This document shows positions 24,803-37,385 of a stretch of 64,000 nucleotides of DNA, piece after piece. The translations under genes were made by a program, and so were the position numbers. This DNA comes from Caprimulgus europaeus. Its lineage: Eukaryota > Chordata > Aves > Caprimulgiformes > Caprimulgidae. The notes beneath the pieces were generated by a model that saw nothing but the letters and a program-made list of their open reading frames with translations, was not told the DNA's origin and searched no databases. Numbering within the stretch: position 1 is the first letter of the stretch; the number at the start of each line of letters is the position of its first letter. The stretch lies in contig OU015524.1 in the NCBI GenBank assembly GCA_907165065.1, positions 53,113,295 to 53,177,294 on the forward strand. Reading direction: 5' to 3'.

Positions 24803-27800
24803 CACCTCCTCTCTAGCCTGCGATGAGGATATGCTCTATTCTTGAAGGTACTATGGGAGGAGCCATTGGAAGGCAAACGGATTTATCACAAGCAGGGATA
24901 ATTCTCTTCCCACAGGTTCTTTGCCTTATTTTGTATGCAGGCTGCAGGCATAACCAGTTAGAATTAAATTTGCCTGGAAACCAAATATATAGCTCTTTTC
25001 TATTAAGAGCCTTATTTTGCAGTGTAACGTACAGTATAAATGCTTTTTCTTTGATAAATCAAAATGGTATTAACTTCCTTTCATTAGTCAGGGTTTTTTT
25101 TTTTTTTTTGAAAATAAGTATAAACAAACTTCATTAAAATTTACACAGATATATTTCCTAACAAAATTATATAATTCTCTTGCTCTTTAAGAAAGCACAT
25201 CATATACTTGTCTCTCATTCTTTAATGAGGATTTTCCTCCATATCTCCTCTCTTCTGAAGATTATTCTTCTGTAAGACATCAGAAATAAAAGATCAGCCA
25301 GAATGACCAAATAACTAACTGGATTTTTCACAGAATTATATTGTATGGCAAGGGTATAAGTTATAAGGGTCAGCATATTGACATTTGCAACACTGCTTGA
25401 AGTCAACAGCACCTGTCACATTTTTCAAGATGACTGTGCTACTAATTTCTGTATTCCCAAAAAAACTTTAAATACTTTCAGCAATAGAAGATAAGAAATT
25501 TTAACTTAGGCTTGAATAATTAGCACAATGGACAGGTTGTAGCAAAGACTCATATATATTCCTGAATTATGAGATCCACTGTGGCAGAATACTTTTTAGT
25601 ATTTGGAGGGAGAATCAAGAAAGTGGAATAAATGTATGGAGGAGGAAAGTTCTGTTTCAGTTTTATTTCATCCAATGTCCAAAATATTTTTTTTTTAATG
25701 AGGTTGCTTTCCCAGACTTAAATTACCAAAGATTCCTGTTGGACTGGAAAGTATATTGTTTCCCTTTGGCTTTATTGACTTTGGATATACATTTTGTCCT
25801 GCTTAATAAAGGTTGCATTGGAATAAATGCATGCTTTTGTTCAGGTTCTATCCCAGAAGTCTAAAGAAATGGAGACAGCTGCATTCAAAAAGGCATAAAT
25901 CAAGTGAAATGTCAGGAAAAAAATAGGTAGATAGTAGGAAAAAGCAGGTCAGAAATGCACTATAGGAAGGCCTAGAAGAAGTAGCATCACCTGATTTGCC
26001 TGGCCCACAGCACTGTTGAATTGTCAGGTTAGTTGCTCAGATCTTGTCAAGGCTTAAGTTATAACCTCTTGGAACCTAACAGTCATCAGGGTAAACTGCT
26101 GTAACAGATGAATGAAATCTTTTTGTTGTCTTTGTCTGAGAGTAGATCAGGTCAGATCTGAGCTTTTTTTGAAATGCTACCTCTATTTTATCTTAGTATA
26201 TTCATTTTGCACTGTGTGCTGAATTCATCTCAAGATGTACCGAGGGCAAGGATATTATGAGGTACTACAGTTAGCAGTCATGTCTGGTAAGGTTTCTGAG
26301 AAACCATCCTGAAAATTAGTTACTGACATTTATTTCTCTGCCAAATACCATCCATCCCCATGGAACAATTAGCACAGGAGCCACAGGAAACAAGTGAAAG
26401 ACAATGCCATGTGAACATATGACCAAAAAATTACAGTTTCTGAAGCTAAGTGCCTCTCTATGGCATGGCTCTTCTATGGTCTTCTGGGAAGACAGTAGAT
26501 AAAGGTACCCTGCAGAACTTTGGGCAGTTGTGAGATGCTGAATTTACAGAGGTGTGTGATGCTTCCCGGGAAAGGAAGCATATCAAGATTATGTTGCACA
26601 AGATGAGGGGAGAGTCTTGACAGCTCAGTGCTGCTTGCCTGCTCTTTGTTGCACATTTTTTCCACATACCTTGTCCTGGTTTCATTGAGCCCAATAGGGA
26701 GCCAACTCAGTTCATGAACATACTGGAAGTCTGTGGCACTGATTTCCAAGCCTAGAGACTCAGACACTTGACTGTCATTTAGGCACAGTTCAAAAGGTAC
26801 ATGTCTTTCTCGTGGACAAATTCCAACTCTGAAGTAGGAAGTTGAGTGCCTTTTATGCGTAGTTCTGTTAAAACCTTCTGGTCTGAAATTTTATCTTATT
26901 TATAAGCTTATCTTATCTGTGTAAACTTTATTTGAGAAGTCCTGTTCTTTCCCTGCTCTCTTCCAGAACAAGCTTCTCTTTCCTTCAGAAACATAGTTTA
27001 AGTGCAATGATCATACAGTTGTGCTGTGTGACTGGAGAGATAATTCTGGACATTTGTTTGTTTCTTCTTGCACTTCCTTTGGTTTTGAACTTGAGTTCCA
27101 GTAAAGGGTGAGGAAAAGTTTGCCATTATTTGGTTGAATATGTAAAGTGTCACTCCAGTATGTGCAAAATAGACCTTTTAAAAACCCCAACATTATGTTA
27201 CAATGCCTACAGCAGATGCATCCACAGTTATGAGAAAACTGCAGCTAATTTTATGGTGAACAAAGTCTTGCTAAGCTGCTTTGAGAACTTCAGTTTTATT
27301 ATTAGTGGGGTATCTTCTAATTAAGAAGTAAAGCATGTCATAAATTTTTAATGAATCACTTCTCAATTTTAATGTCAAATTTGAAGCATCCACTAGTTAA
27401 TATTCGTTGATTTAAAACATTTCACAGTAACACACTTCTCTATTTAGAAGATAAAATATTAAAACGGATTAAGACAAAAAAACCTTTGAAGATCAGAATA
27501 TTTAATTTTGGCTTCATTATTTTGATTTGTATGTTACAAAGAAAAATCTTTTTGTTCTTATGATATTGTATTTAAAAAGTTAGAACAAAAAATAAATTAA
27601 ATCTTTAGGAATATACAATTTCACAAAACATTTCAGCATTTCCAATTTTTAGCCTGTTCTGGGGTAACTTTTGGTAGTTTTTATGAATAGAATTAATTTC
27701 TGTGTGTGATACTGCATCTGAATTATTATATTTGTATACTCAGAAGCAATTTAATATTTAACTAAGTGCCTGTATATCTGTATATTCTTTAGCTTCACAA

Positions 27801-28447
27801 ATGAAATGTATTATTTCTAATGACAGAGGTATTTATTTAAAGTTATAGAGTCTACTTTACAGACCCAGTGGATGAACTTCCCGTTTGTCCATAGGGTAAC
27901 ACCAAGCCAACGCTCTTGTATTTATTCCCCTGTCAGCATTTCACAGCACTGTTCTGAGGAAACAGTAAGGGTAATGAGCTCTTGGTCCAATGATAGATGA
28001 GCTGGAATTTGAACTCATCAGCCTTGTCTCATGTAAAGGCCACGCAGGTGGGAAAAATCCATTGGTCTAGATCTGAACTAGTACAGGTGAACACTGTAAT
28101 CAACAGCAGTTTATGGAAACATAAGTGCTTTTATAAGTGTTTATGTTGCTATGATTTTCAGCTTTTGGAAAAAGTGAACCTTTTCAGCTCCTCTGTCTTT
28201 GAATAAACTCCTCTACAGGAGTAAAACTCATCTGTAATTGCTGACCACAGCTATAAATACTTTCCGTCTCAAGTGCAGCTGAAGCTGAGTTTCCACAGCA
28301 GCTTAAACCAGTGTAACTGCAGGCTGTTGCAGTGCTATCCCCACACTTTCCTGCAGCTCCACCACTGAGCAAAGGTGCTGTGCTGATTAGCCTGCTAAGT
28401 TGGCAAACATAACCCAGCGGTAAGAAAAAATTAGAATTATGATATCT

Positions 28448-28938
28448 TGCGGAGGCGGGATTTGGGAAATCAGGAGATGACCCAATATGAGTTAGCTTCA
28501 GGAAGTCCGCTTTATTCTAATACACACACGGATTTATACCCTTTATCACAATACATGCAAGCTAAACACATACAGCAATTGGTTAAACACTCTTAAGCAT
28601 GAGCTCTAAATTTGTTACAATAGGTGGCTTAGCTCTGTTCACGCCCCAGGACGTTAACAGGGTACTCCTACTTTGAGGTTACCAGCTAAAGCTACTCCCT
28701 TCTTTTTCCCAGCTTAGTTTTGCTAAAGTTGTTTGTCTGAAGTTTCAAGGACAAGTAAGTATCCTGGAGACTTCTGCTAATTTACCCTGACCATGCAATT
28801 GCTTGCTATACTTATGTCAAGGGCCTAAGCTGGCTACTGCGGCCTGAGCCATTTCATACCCTCACTGCTTCTGCTAAGCCTCTGATTGTACAACAGGTCA
28901 CAGACCTGTGACCCCTGTCCCGTGGCCGTTCTGCAACA
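28448..28938 (-). mobile_element. solo LTR, antisense, with 6-bp target duplication
   Basis: A 491-bp unit flanked by ATATCT on both sides (28442-28447 and 28939-28944). Read on the minus strand it begins TGTTGCAG and ends CCGCA. It has TATAAA (complement of 28533-28538) followed by AATAAA (complement of 28511-28516), the same spacing pattern as the other LTRs here. It is a second class II-type solo LTR in intron 7, opposite to ADGB. Confidence 0.87.
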
Positions 28939-29774
28939 ATATCTAAGTAAATTTTAGTTGCTTATGGAGCCTGAGAGTCTGTTTATAGGCAATTCATAGT
29001 ACTCTGGATATTGTGGGGGTTGTTGCCGGCAATGCAAATACTGAAATATGATATAAGCCATTGATTAAATGCAGGTCATGTTCTGATCTTTTTAGACCAT
29101 GAAGTGCAGCTTCACTGAAATGCTATTACTAAAGTCCTGTCCTTCCCCTCTTCCCATACCAGAACATGTACTCCACCAGGAGCAGTTGCACAGATGCTAG
29201 GGAGTCAGATCAGCTTGCTGATTTCACAGAAAGCTAAGCCAGGGGTAAAAAAAAGAAAATTAATTGTTCATTCAGCAAAGTAATCTCTCTCACCATACCG
29301 CTGTAATCTCTTTATACAGTATTCATTTTTCTGCACCTATTAGAAGGTTCTCATATGGCTTAAGAGGAGAGCCTATTGGCAGCGACATACAACCTGACAT
29401 TATTAAACTACTTTCTTACCTGTCTGAAACCAAGTGCAGGTGGCACCATCTTACTCCAGTTAGATACTTTTTGTCCATTACTGGTTGTTGTTTAAGAAGC
29501 AATAAGTACAAGAGATGCTTAGATGAACCAGGAGTAATGTTAGATATAGTCACAATTTTATATATTATTGATTCAGGTTCAGTGTTAGGGTCTACTTACG
29601 TGCTAGGTCAGTCTGTGTAACTGTGCGATTGTATAAAAAGTATACAACTTTTACTTACTTTATAATATATTATTTTGCCTTATGTGGGGGATGTTAGCTC
29701 TGCAGAAGAGACCATTCTTCTGAGCTAAAACACCTACTGAAATTATAAGTCTATTTTCTTTCCTTGAAAACCAT

Positions 29775-29808
29775 GATTCCAATCTCTAACATTCTGTGAT
29801 TCTGTGAT
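29775..29808 (+). repeat. CR1 tail remnant
   Basis: ccaatctctaacattctgtg followed by another ATTCTGTG unit is a CR1 3' terminus with almost no upstream sequence. Confidence 0.6.
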
Positions 29809-29924
29809 CAGTGTGTCAAAAGACATAGCACAATGTTTTGCCACTGGATTATTTAATTATAAAATAGACAAGCTTGTAGATAGGACAAATTCATTTAGAA
29901 ATATGGGTTACTTTGATGAATAAA

Positions 29925-30220
29925 TGGGAGAAGATAAGAGCCAGACCCTTCTCAGAGATGCAGAGGAACAGGACACATCTTAGAAGATGTTAAATTCCAG
30001 TTGGATATTAGAAAAACATTTTTCACCATGAGGCTAGTCGAAAATTGGAAGAGATTGCCCAGAGAGTTTCTGGAGTCTCCACCCCTGGAGATATTAAAAA
30101 ATAGACCAGACATTTGCTCAAGACCTTAAGCAGCCTGCTCTAAGTTGATCCTGGTTTGAATGTGGGATTGAACCAGATGACCTTCTGTGGTCCCCCCCCT
30201 GCCTATATTATTCTGTCATT
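29925..30220 (+). repeat. CR1 3' region fragment
   Basis: The CR1 order is clear: ggagaagataagagccagac, a ttggatattagaaaaac block, ttcaccatgagg, gagattgcccagagag, tggagtctccacccctggag, ttgaaccagatgacc and a final ttattctgtc. It is diverged and sense to ADGB. Confidence 0.88.
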
Positions 30221-31363
30221 ATATGCTTCTGTTTTATAAAAGTGGTAACACCATTCATATTGTTTTGTTCTAATCTGTTGTCTGTTGAAGAGGGCTTGTG
30301 TAACCTTTCAGAGTCACTAAATATTAAAGAGGCTTTCTGGGGTTTGGAAATGAGACAATAACAAGGAATGGTGGTTGGGAACACAGCCACATTTGACAAT
30401 ACTTAATAAAAGAGATTAGATTGAAATATGTGATCTCCTATCTGATGACAGCAGTATCTTTTGTTAAGCTAATTTGTTTCATTTTTCAGACAGATCTCTC
30501 TCTTTTCTCCTCCTTTTTGTTTGTTGATATTTTTTTTTGGAGTGCTGTTTCCTTCCTCTCACGCTGTCTCACTGCCCTCATTCTTTACCTGTGCAGTTCC
30601 AAACTGGCCCCCTGACACTGCCTCCTTGTTGTGCTGCTCCCCACGCTGTCCTCCTAAACCCAGGTGCTGATGGCTCCCAGGATGCTGCTTCCAGGCAAAG
30701 ATGCCTTCAAAGAACTCATTACTAACCTGTCAGAACCTACCAGTTTTTGTTCCACTCCAAAACTCCTTGGTAACAAAAAGTCATAGTCAGATAAATGAAC
30801 TCCTGCTTAGGAGTTAGAACTTATCCTTGTTCCATGGCTCTTTTGCAAAAGTTGAATGCAATGTTTTGAACAACATTGGTATTTCCATTATTACTTAATA
30901 AAATGATTTGATTGAGAGACAGAAGCAGTTAAAATCTTATGAAGTTATTTTAAGCTGTATTCAGAGTCAGGCTTTAATGTATCAAATCCTGTTGATTTAT
31001 GTTTGGAAGGAGATTTTAAAATTATATTAGGAGAGGTGATTTTTTTAAAATGCACTGCAATAGCTGTCTGTAAAGAGAAGTATGAATTCAATAATTTGGT
31101 ATCTTGAATTAGCATAGTAGTTGCATGCTGACTTTGTGTATTTACATAGTATATTTTGTCTAATTTTATCATGATAAGAACAAAATTTTAAGAGTGGTAT
31201 TTTTGTCAGAAATTGAAGTTTTTTGCAGAAATCACTCTGTTCTGGAATATAGTGCTCTCGTTAGTTTGTTTTGGTTTGGTTTTGGCTTTTTTTAGCTTCA
31301 TTGCAAGCAGCTACAGGACTTACAGCTTTATTGATGTTGCTTATTCTCCTTCCCTGCTTTCAG

Positions 31364-31498
31364 AGAATTGTGAGAAGAGTTCCCTTAGTAGTTGGCAGAA
31401 CGAAACTCCCACTTTTGAAGAAGAAGCAGCAGCTCTTAAACTTCAAGCTATCTGGAGAGGGACGTATGTTAGGAAAGTACTTAACAGCAGAAAACCAG
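31364..31498 (+). CDS. ADGB: ADGB exon e8: IQ calmodulin-binding motif
   Basis: This 135-nt exon follows a tccctgctttcag acceptor and precedes GTATAT. Two bases complete a Glu codon begun in e7, and one base is left over at the end. It contains FEEEAAALKLQAIWRGTYVR, which matches the IQxxxRGxxxR consensus with Leu in place of Ile. An IQ motif inserted within the globin domain is diagnostic for androglobin and is expected to bind calmodulin. Overlapping open frames on the same strand from upstream ATGs are shadows that read through the intron. Confidence 0.93.
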
Positions 31499-32225
31499 GT
31501 ATATCCTTTAAAAATTCTTTTTAAAAAAATGTTTCATACTTCACCTCATTCAAATACTCACTGTAAGGATTAATTAATATCTAATAAAAATTAATTGAAA
31601 TGCAATAGAATGTTATAGTTTAATCTCTGATCTCTTATAGAACTAAGAATAGTGCTCAACCTAGCAACTCAGTTAGGACGGATGATACTAAAAAGGAAAG
31701 GAAGGACACCCCCCTAGATTTTCATGGCTATTAAACCAGGATCTACGTTAATGTAGATAGAGCTAGGCTAAATGTTTTGGGGTTTTGGAAGTTTGGTTTT
31801 GTTTGTTTGTTTGTTTTTTCTGGAAAGGTAAGTGAAGCCCATATAAGAACCTAAGCATCACAATGGCTAATCAGCAGAACACAGCATCAAAGGCTGATAC
31901 TGTGCTCAGAAGATACTGTGCTGATACTATTCTTTATTCTTATGTATATAGAGGAATCTTACATAGCCGTTGAAGACTTGTGTTACAATTCTTATTCAGC
32001 ACTTCTATTACCTCAGCTGGAAAATTGTGTCCAAGTGCAGTGTCCACAGTCCAAGAAGAAACGTCCATAACGAATGAGAAATTATGTGTAGAGTTGTAAG
32101 GATCAGGGTTAAAGAAGGGCCTTGTACTTTCAAGCTGTTAGTTTGTAACTTAAGAAAAGGAAGATTAAGAATTACTTCACTGTAATCTGTAAGTACCCAT
32201 ATGATAAAAGGAATTTGATAGCAAC

Positions 32226-32281
32226 AAGGTCTTTAGTCTGAGATCCGAAGGGTTAACAAGAAGGTCTTTAGTCTGAGATTC
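32226..32281 (+). repeat. short tandem duplication
   Basis: aaggtctttagtctgagat occurs twice, about 37 bases apart, in intron 8. Confidence 0.9.
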
Positions 32282-32439
32282 AAAGATTGTGAATTGAATC
32301 CAGACACATTCAAACTAGAAAAAGTTGCATTTATTTTTAAAAGGATAAGTTATTTATTGTAATTACCAGGATTTGTGTTGTACTGATGAAAACTTTAAAA
32401 TGAAACGGATACTCATCAAATTCAAAAAGGATTAGTCAT

Positions 32440-32535
32440 TTCTATATGATGAAATAGCAATTAATATGTTAGCAGGACTGTTACACAGGAAGTTAGGTCA
32501 CAATGGTTCCTTCTAGTCTCACAGTATATGAATGC
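32440..32535 (+). repeat. possible old LINE (CR1/L3-like) 3' end
   Basis: ggtcacaatggttccttcta followed by gtctcacagtatatga resembles the 3' terminus of old CR1/L3 elements. It is short and diverged. Confidence 0.35.
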
Positions 32536-33783
32536 CTGAGGATCATGACAAAGAAAACTGCTCCATTGTGAGATATACATTCCCTCTTTAGTAAGTCATC
32601 CCCATTCTGCTGGAAGTCCTTCCTGAATTAACAACGTTGCTGAGGTTTTTTCATCTCTATTTTTAACTGCACCAGATGATCTCTTTAAGCTATCTTTTAT
32701 ACCTTGATCTCCTAATCAATAAATCTGGTGCTGCCTCCCTCCCAAACTATCCCCTGTTGCCCAGCCTTGCTTAGGTTTTCCTGAGTGGTCTAGTGCCCTT
32801 CTAATTTGTTTATGATATACCATGTAAATGAGAAATTTCAGTAAACTTTCACTTGTATTATGAATTCCTACAAATCCCAGAGTCCAGAAGCTGTTCTTCT
32901 GAAGTTTAGATTTTAGATTTTTGATATATGAACGCTATGTGAGTATCCCAACTCTTTTCATCCATTGTCTATACTCTCTTAACTTCTTCTGATTTATCAG
33001 TATTGTTACCTTTAATTCTAGTATTTTCTTTACAGTGCTTTACTGTTTTGTTTGGTTGTTTCCAGTCATACTATTCTACTTTTCCCCATTATCTATACTT
33101 TTTTCCCCTCTTACTTCTCCTTACAGTGAAGTGTTATTATCCCCTCCCCTTTTTGTTTTTGTAGTTTTCTCCCTCCATTTCTGTCACTGATTGCTTATGC
33201 AATGAAGAAGGATTTCACGTAACTTAGTCTTGAAAAGTTAGACAACAGGCAAACTAGTTGCCTAGTCTTCATCTGTATTCTGTGGATAGAAATAGATACT
33301 TTGAGATGACAACACATTCTATCATCTGAAAGGTATCAAACATGGGTGGAATGAATTACCTGCTGGAGTTGCCCAATCTTTTTAGATATACAGACATCCT
33401 AGGCACATACCTACCCCTTCATAGTATCTGCAAATAAAAGCAGCTGGGAGCTAAACAGTATATTCTCCAAGGACAGAGATCACCTCATATCACTACACGT
33501 TGCAGTAAAAAAACTGTAAATCCAGAAAATATAGATCACATAATTTTTGCAGTTGTAGGAATGCCGAGAAGTACAAAGGTGATGATGAAGGGAATTTCCT
33601 CTGTCAAAAGAGAAATTAGTTTTCAGCTCAGTGAGACTTCTGTAAGATTCCAAATGAAAACTAGTGATTCATAAGACAATTTACTTGTGCGGGTGTCATT
33701 TTTCACAAGTATTTTGGAGTTGTATATTTAGAACAATACAAAAGTTAGATATTATATTTTCTATATTGTTTTATTATTTCCAG

Positions 33784-33877
33784 GTACTAAAGAGAACGCT
33801 AACGTCAAAGAAACCTTGCAAAAATTGTGGACTGCGATTGAGTTAAATTTTGAGCAGTGTGCTGTAATCCTGTTAAG
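33784..33877 (+). CDS. ADGB: ADGB exon e9: displaced globin A-helix region
   Basis: This 94-nt exon has acceptor attatttccag and donor GTAAAT. Two bases complete a Gly codon, 30 codons follow, and two bases are left over. It encodes TKENANVKETLQKLWTAIEL then NFEQCAVILL, a strongly helical stretch with the Trp expected in globin helix A. Its position after the IQ motif fits the known circular permutation of this family. It joins e10 through a split Arg codon. Confidence 0.9.
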
Positions 33878-33968
33878 GTAAATTAATCTATTTTATTACA
33901 GCCAGTTCCATAGAATTTCCATAAATTTTTGGTTCACAAGATAAATATGGTAAGAGCATTACTAGTGT

Positions 33969-34265
33969 GTGATAGTTTAAATTATCTGGCAACCAAACAA
34001 GACACAGCCACTTGCAGCCTCCCCCCCACCCCCTTCTCCCCCCAACCCAGGGAATAGAGGAGAGAATTGGAGGGGTAGAGGTCAGGAGACTTGTAGGTTG
34101 AGATAAGAATAATTTAATTATTAGAGTAAAAATAAAATTAAAATAATAAGAATAATAAGAGTAATAATGATAACAACTATATATATGAGTGATTCAGAGT
34201 ACAATTGCTCACCACCCACTGATAACAATCCTGGAGGAGCGAAAAGGAACCCCAAAATTGAAATC
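33969..34265 (-). repeat. degraded LTR-type repeat, inverse copy
   Basis: Reverse-complement relative of the copy at 1741. It shares the cacagccact, gagagaattgg, aggg, cttgtaggttgagataagaa landmarks and then an AAT-rich stretch (34106-34180). It ends near the gctcaccacccactgataac block typical of the same bird repeat. It lies in ADGB intron 9. Confidence 0.6.
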
Positions 34266-34912
34266 ACGATCCTGGAAAAGTGAGACCAAGTGATTCCTGA
34301 GAAAATTCCCCCCTTTCCTAGCAAAAACCAGGACATATTTTTAAAATTACAAAACTCGGTTGGAAGGGATGAAATGTTTTTAGTGAAGATATGCTATGCT
34401 TTATTCTGTATACCCTCCGTGAGTAAAACTATAGCAAATCCAATTTTTAGGTATGTGTTACAGGCTTTTCCTGTACAACTTGAGCTAGAATATTCTTTCT
34501 CCTGTTTGTTTTTGGGTTTGCTTTGGTTTTTTTTAATATCCTGTAGGCTGTTTCATAAGTGTCTGATAAATCTGATACTCATTCCTTGGTTAAAAAGCTA
34601 ACAAGTTGATATAAAGAAGCATTTTGATTCATGCTATTTGTTAGGGAATCCTGATTGACATTAGAAAGTAGATAGCTATACTATTCAATTGTGCCACAGT
34701 TTTTATTGTCAGAGGATTGTTTTGTAGCACTTACTTGAAGGAAAGTAGTTGAATTTCTAGGTAGATGCTTTCCCTGGCATTTAATTTACAGCTTTTGCAA
34801 AGGTAGCTACTCTAATTTCAACAGTGTTCCTTAAGTCATTTGCAAGCATGGCTCTCTTTGAGGAATCACATTTTTTCATTAAGTCCTTCAAAAATTTCTC
34901 TGCAAGTTTTCA

Positions 34913-34942
34913 CAGAACTAATCTAGCAATAGATTAGTTCTG
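34913..34942. repeat. perfect 12-bp hairpin, 6-base loop
   Basis: cagaactaatct and agattagttctg flank agcaat. Intron 9. No terminator or RNA role is implied in a vertebrate intron. Confidence 0.9.
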
Positions 34943-36894
34943 CTGGGAGTGAGGAGGGAGAATTGGCAATAATTACTAGCTGTGGGTAATAAATCCTCAC
35001 TCCTTATAACCAGCAGCTTGAGGAACATTCATATGGTCTATAATTGTATTTATTTTTTTAGTGTTTCTAGTCCTGTAAAAGCTTTGTATGTTGATGGGAT
35101 CAGAACTTTGCAACCACAGCTTTGCTCCAGATGTTGGACCTCAGTTCTAGATTTGCGGCATCTCTAAATCAGCAAAGATCATATGCAATTTTTAGTCTAC
35201 TTTCAGACTTTTAAAACTTATGGGACTAATTCTTAGGCATTGTCCTAGGGGATACACTTGAGTGTTAAAATCATGCTAATATGATCTTGTTTAATTACTT
35301 TTTTTTTTTAACAGCCGTCAGACTTGCATTTAATACTACAAGCTAGCACCTTGGCCAATAAAGTAACATGTGGGAATTTTGGAAGTTCAGTATTTGGGTA
35401 AAAGTTTTCCCATTCTCTAGCCCCAGACTTACTGCAGTACTATTTACAACACAAACATCAGTTTAAAATGCCCTAAACCTCTTGGTTTGTGCTAGGGCTA
35501 CCACCTGTTTCTCACTATACAACTCATGTAAGCTCATCTGCATTTGTCCCTACTATAATTTAAAATTAATTAAAAATTTGAGGTTTCTGAGGGGCTTTTT
35601 CTGTCTGTGTGTGTGCTGTTTATCAGTGGTGAAAGGAACCTTTGCAAAGCTTCGGGGACTAAGATTTCAAACTGTTCTGCTTTAAATTACTTCTGGCAAT
35701 ATTTGTATCCACTCTGTGACTCACCTTAATTAAATGTCAAGGTCAGCTATTATCCTTGCTAAAAACATGAATGTGGAGATTGTTTCCGTAATTCTGATTA
35801 CTATATAGGAATAACGGAACATCAGAGTAGCATTGTCCAAATTTTGTGGATAAAACTTCTGCAGCTGAACAACTTGAACGTGTTTATATTTGGCACAGAA
35901 AAGAAGATGAGTATCGCTAAAAATGGAAGTTGCGAGATTCCTTTAGACTATCACTTTTACGTAAACCATATAAACCAAACTTCTAATAGAGCATTTAAAA
36001 GATAACAAAAAGGAATATTGTTTACTTACTGCAGAAAGCAGATAGTTAAAAAATAATACAAGACAGGGAGTAGCGGGGGAAAAGGATATCCTTTCCTTCA
36101 CCTCTACATTGGCAATTTTTCACTCATTGTCTCCAGACAAAATCACTGGAAGGAGCCAAAAGATGGAGTGAGGCCTGTTATCTTTCGTTTGCTCTTCACC
36201 TGACAACTTGTTCACATAACAGTGAATTTTGTGTGCTGGTCTTCACATGGCTTTGTCCAGAGGAACATTAATTTTTTTGACGTTGCATATGATAAATAAA
36301 AATTCAAGGTGTCAGTTAGGTGCCAGTGAGATTAGTTCTAATTTCACAGAACTTCATAACACCTACAAGCTTACTTGCTTTACAAATAACTTATGAATTT
36401 TCCTTCCTATGTGAAAGAAATGTCTGCCATCCTGTTTTAAATTTATTTGATTTTGCTTTTATTCCTCTCTTGTTCAAAAAGTTTTAAAAGGAAATAAAGG
36501 GGGTTTTAATCTCCTAATGATGCCACAGCTTTAAGATGGAAGCTTTTAATATAAAGAAATGGAAGTAATGCTAACTCATATTTATTTTTTAAAAAAGTAA
36601 AGTTCTGTAGAGGCCATAACATTTTGGGCTACTAGAAGCAGTTGTATTTGTGGATAGACTGACTGATAAAAATATTTGTATGTTAATTATTGGCTATTAT
36701 GGGCCATTAGCTCTAAAAGAGCTGATCCCTACCTGATTTATTATTTTTTGAGAGTGAACAGCTACTAGAGAATCATTAGTAACACATTTTATATCATTGT
36801 TTTACATTCATGCACAAAGCAGTGTTCTTCATGATTAGCATAAGTTAAAGTCCTCCTGATTAATTTTACATATTTATCATTTTTTGCTTTCCAG

Positions 36895-37029
36895 AGAAAT
36901 TTTTAAAGGAAACTGTAAGTCAGTTGAAAAGTTTCCTTGTTATGAAGATGAATGGTGTAAGAACTCTTTCACTGACTATTCTGTAACCTATGCTGATCAG
37001 CCACCAAATGTGTGGTTTGTGGTTTTTAG
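36895..37029 (+). CDS. ADGB: ADGB exon e10: displaced globin B-helix region and start of second beta-rich region
   Basis: This 135-nt exon has acceptor ttgctttccag and donor GTGAGT. One base completes the split Arg and two bases are left over. It starts EIFKGNCKSVEKF, which completes the displaced helical part, then runs CYEDEWCKNSFTDYSVTYAD and ends PPNVWFVVF. The last stretch looks like the first strand of a calpain-III-like fold. The exon is phase-symmetric (2 to 2). It and e11 both begin with the last base of Arg followed by Glu-Ile-Phe. Confidence 0.9.
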
Positions 37030-37231
37030 GTGAGTTTCATACAGCCCTATATAACTCTTATGGGGAAGTATTATTAATACACCCTGTTTTTTCACTAACC
37101 CGCTTTAAAAACATAATTTTACATAAGTCTACTTTCCTTAAATTCTAATGTATACTTTTACTTCATGTTACACAAATAATTTTATTTGTGAAAATAATTT
37201 TAATTTTTTTTCTTTTTTTTTGTTTTTTAAG

Positions 37232-37385
37232 AGAAATATTTTTTATGCCAGAAGACATGCTTATAGTGCCAAAGATGTATACCACTATTCCTTCCTGTAG
37301 ACTTCATGTCATTGATAATGATACACTGGAGGAAATGCCACATGTCTTTTTCAAAGTGGCACCTCATGTTTATCTCAAAAATAAG
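37232..37385 (+). CDS. ADGB: ADGB exon e11
   Basis: This 154-nt exon lies only 202 bases after e10, the shortest intron in the window. The acceptor is a long T tract ending ttaag and the donor is GTAAGT. One base completes Arg, then 51 codons end in phase 0. The product includes EIFFMPEDMLIVPKMY, SCRLHVIDNDTLEEMP and VFFKVAPHVYLKNK. The alternating pattern fits a beta-sandwich domain following the globin. An open frame from an in-intron ATG covers it but is not the real start. Confidence 0.9.

Larger units (their letters stand above)
23786..31363 (+). other. ADGB intron 7
   Basis: A 7.6-kb intron with GT-AG ends. It holds two solo LTRs, three CR1 3' pieces and a TTTG repeat. The stretches 24809-28441 and 30221-31363 show nothing recognisable. 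Confidence 0.8.
31499..36894 (+). other. ADGB introns 8 and 9 (around e9)
   Basis: Introns 31499-33783 and 33878-36894. They contain the tandem duplication, a possible LINE end, the inverse LTR fragment and the hairpin. The rest is unremarkable. Confidence 0.75.

Noticed and set aside
31271-31573. 100-codon plus-strand frame overlapping e8 in another frame, with an apparent membrane segment
   Set aside because: It reads through the intron and both splice sites. The IQ motif frame is the real one.
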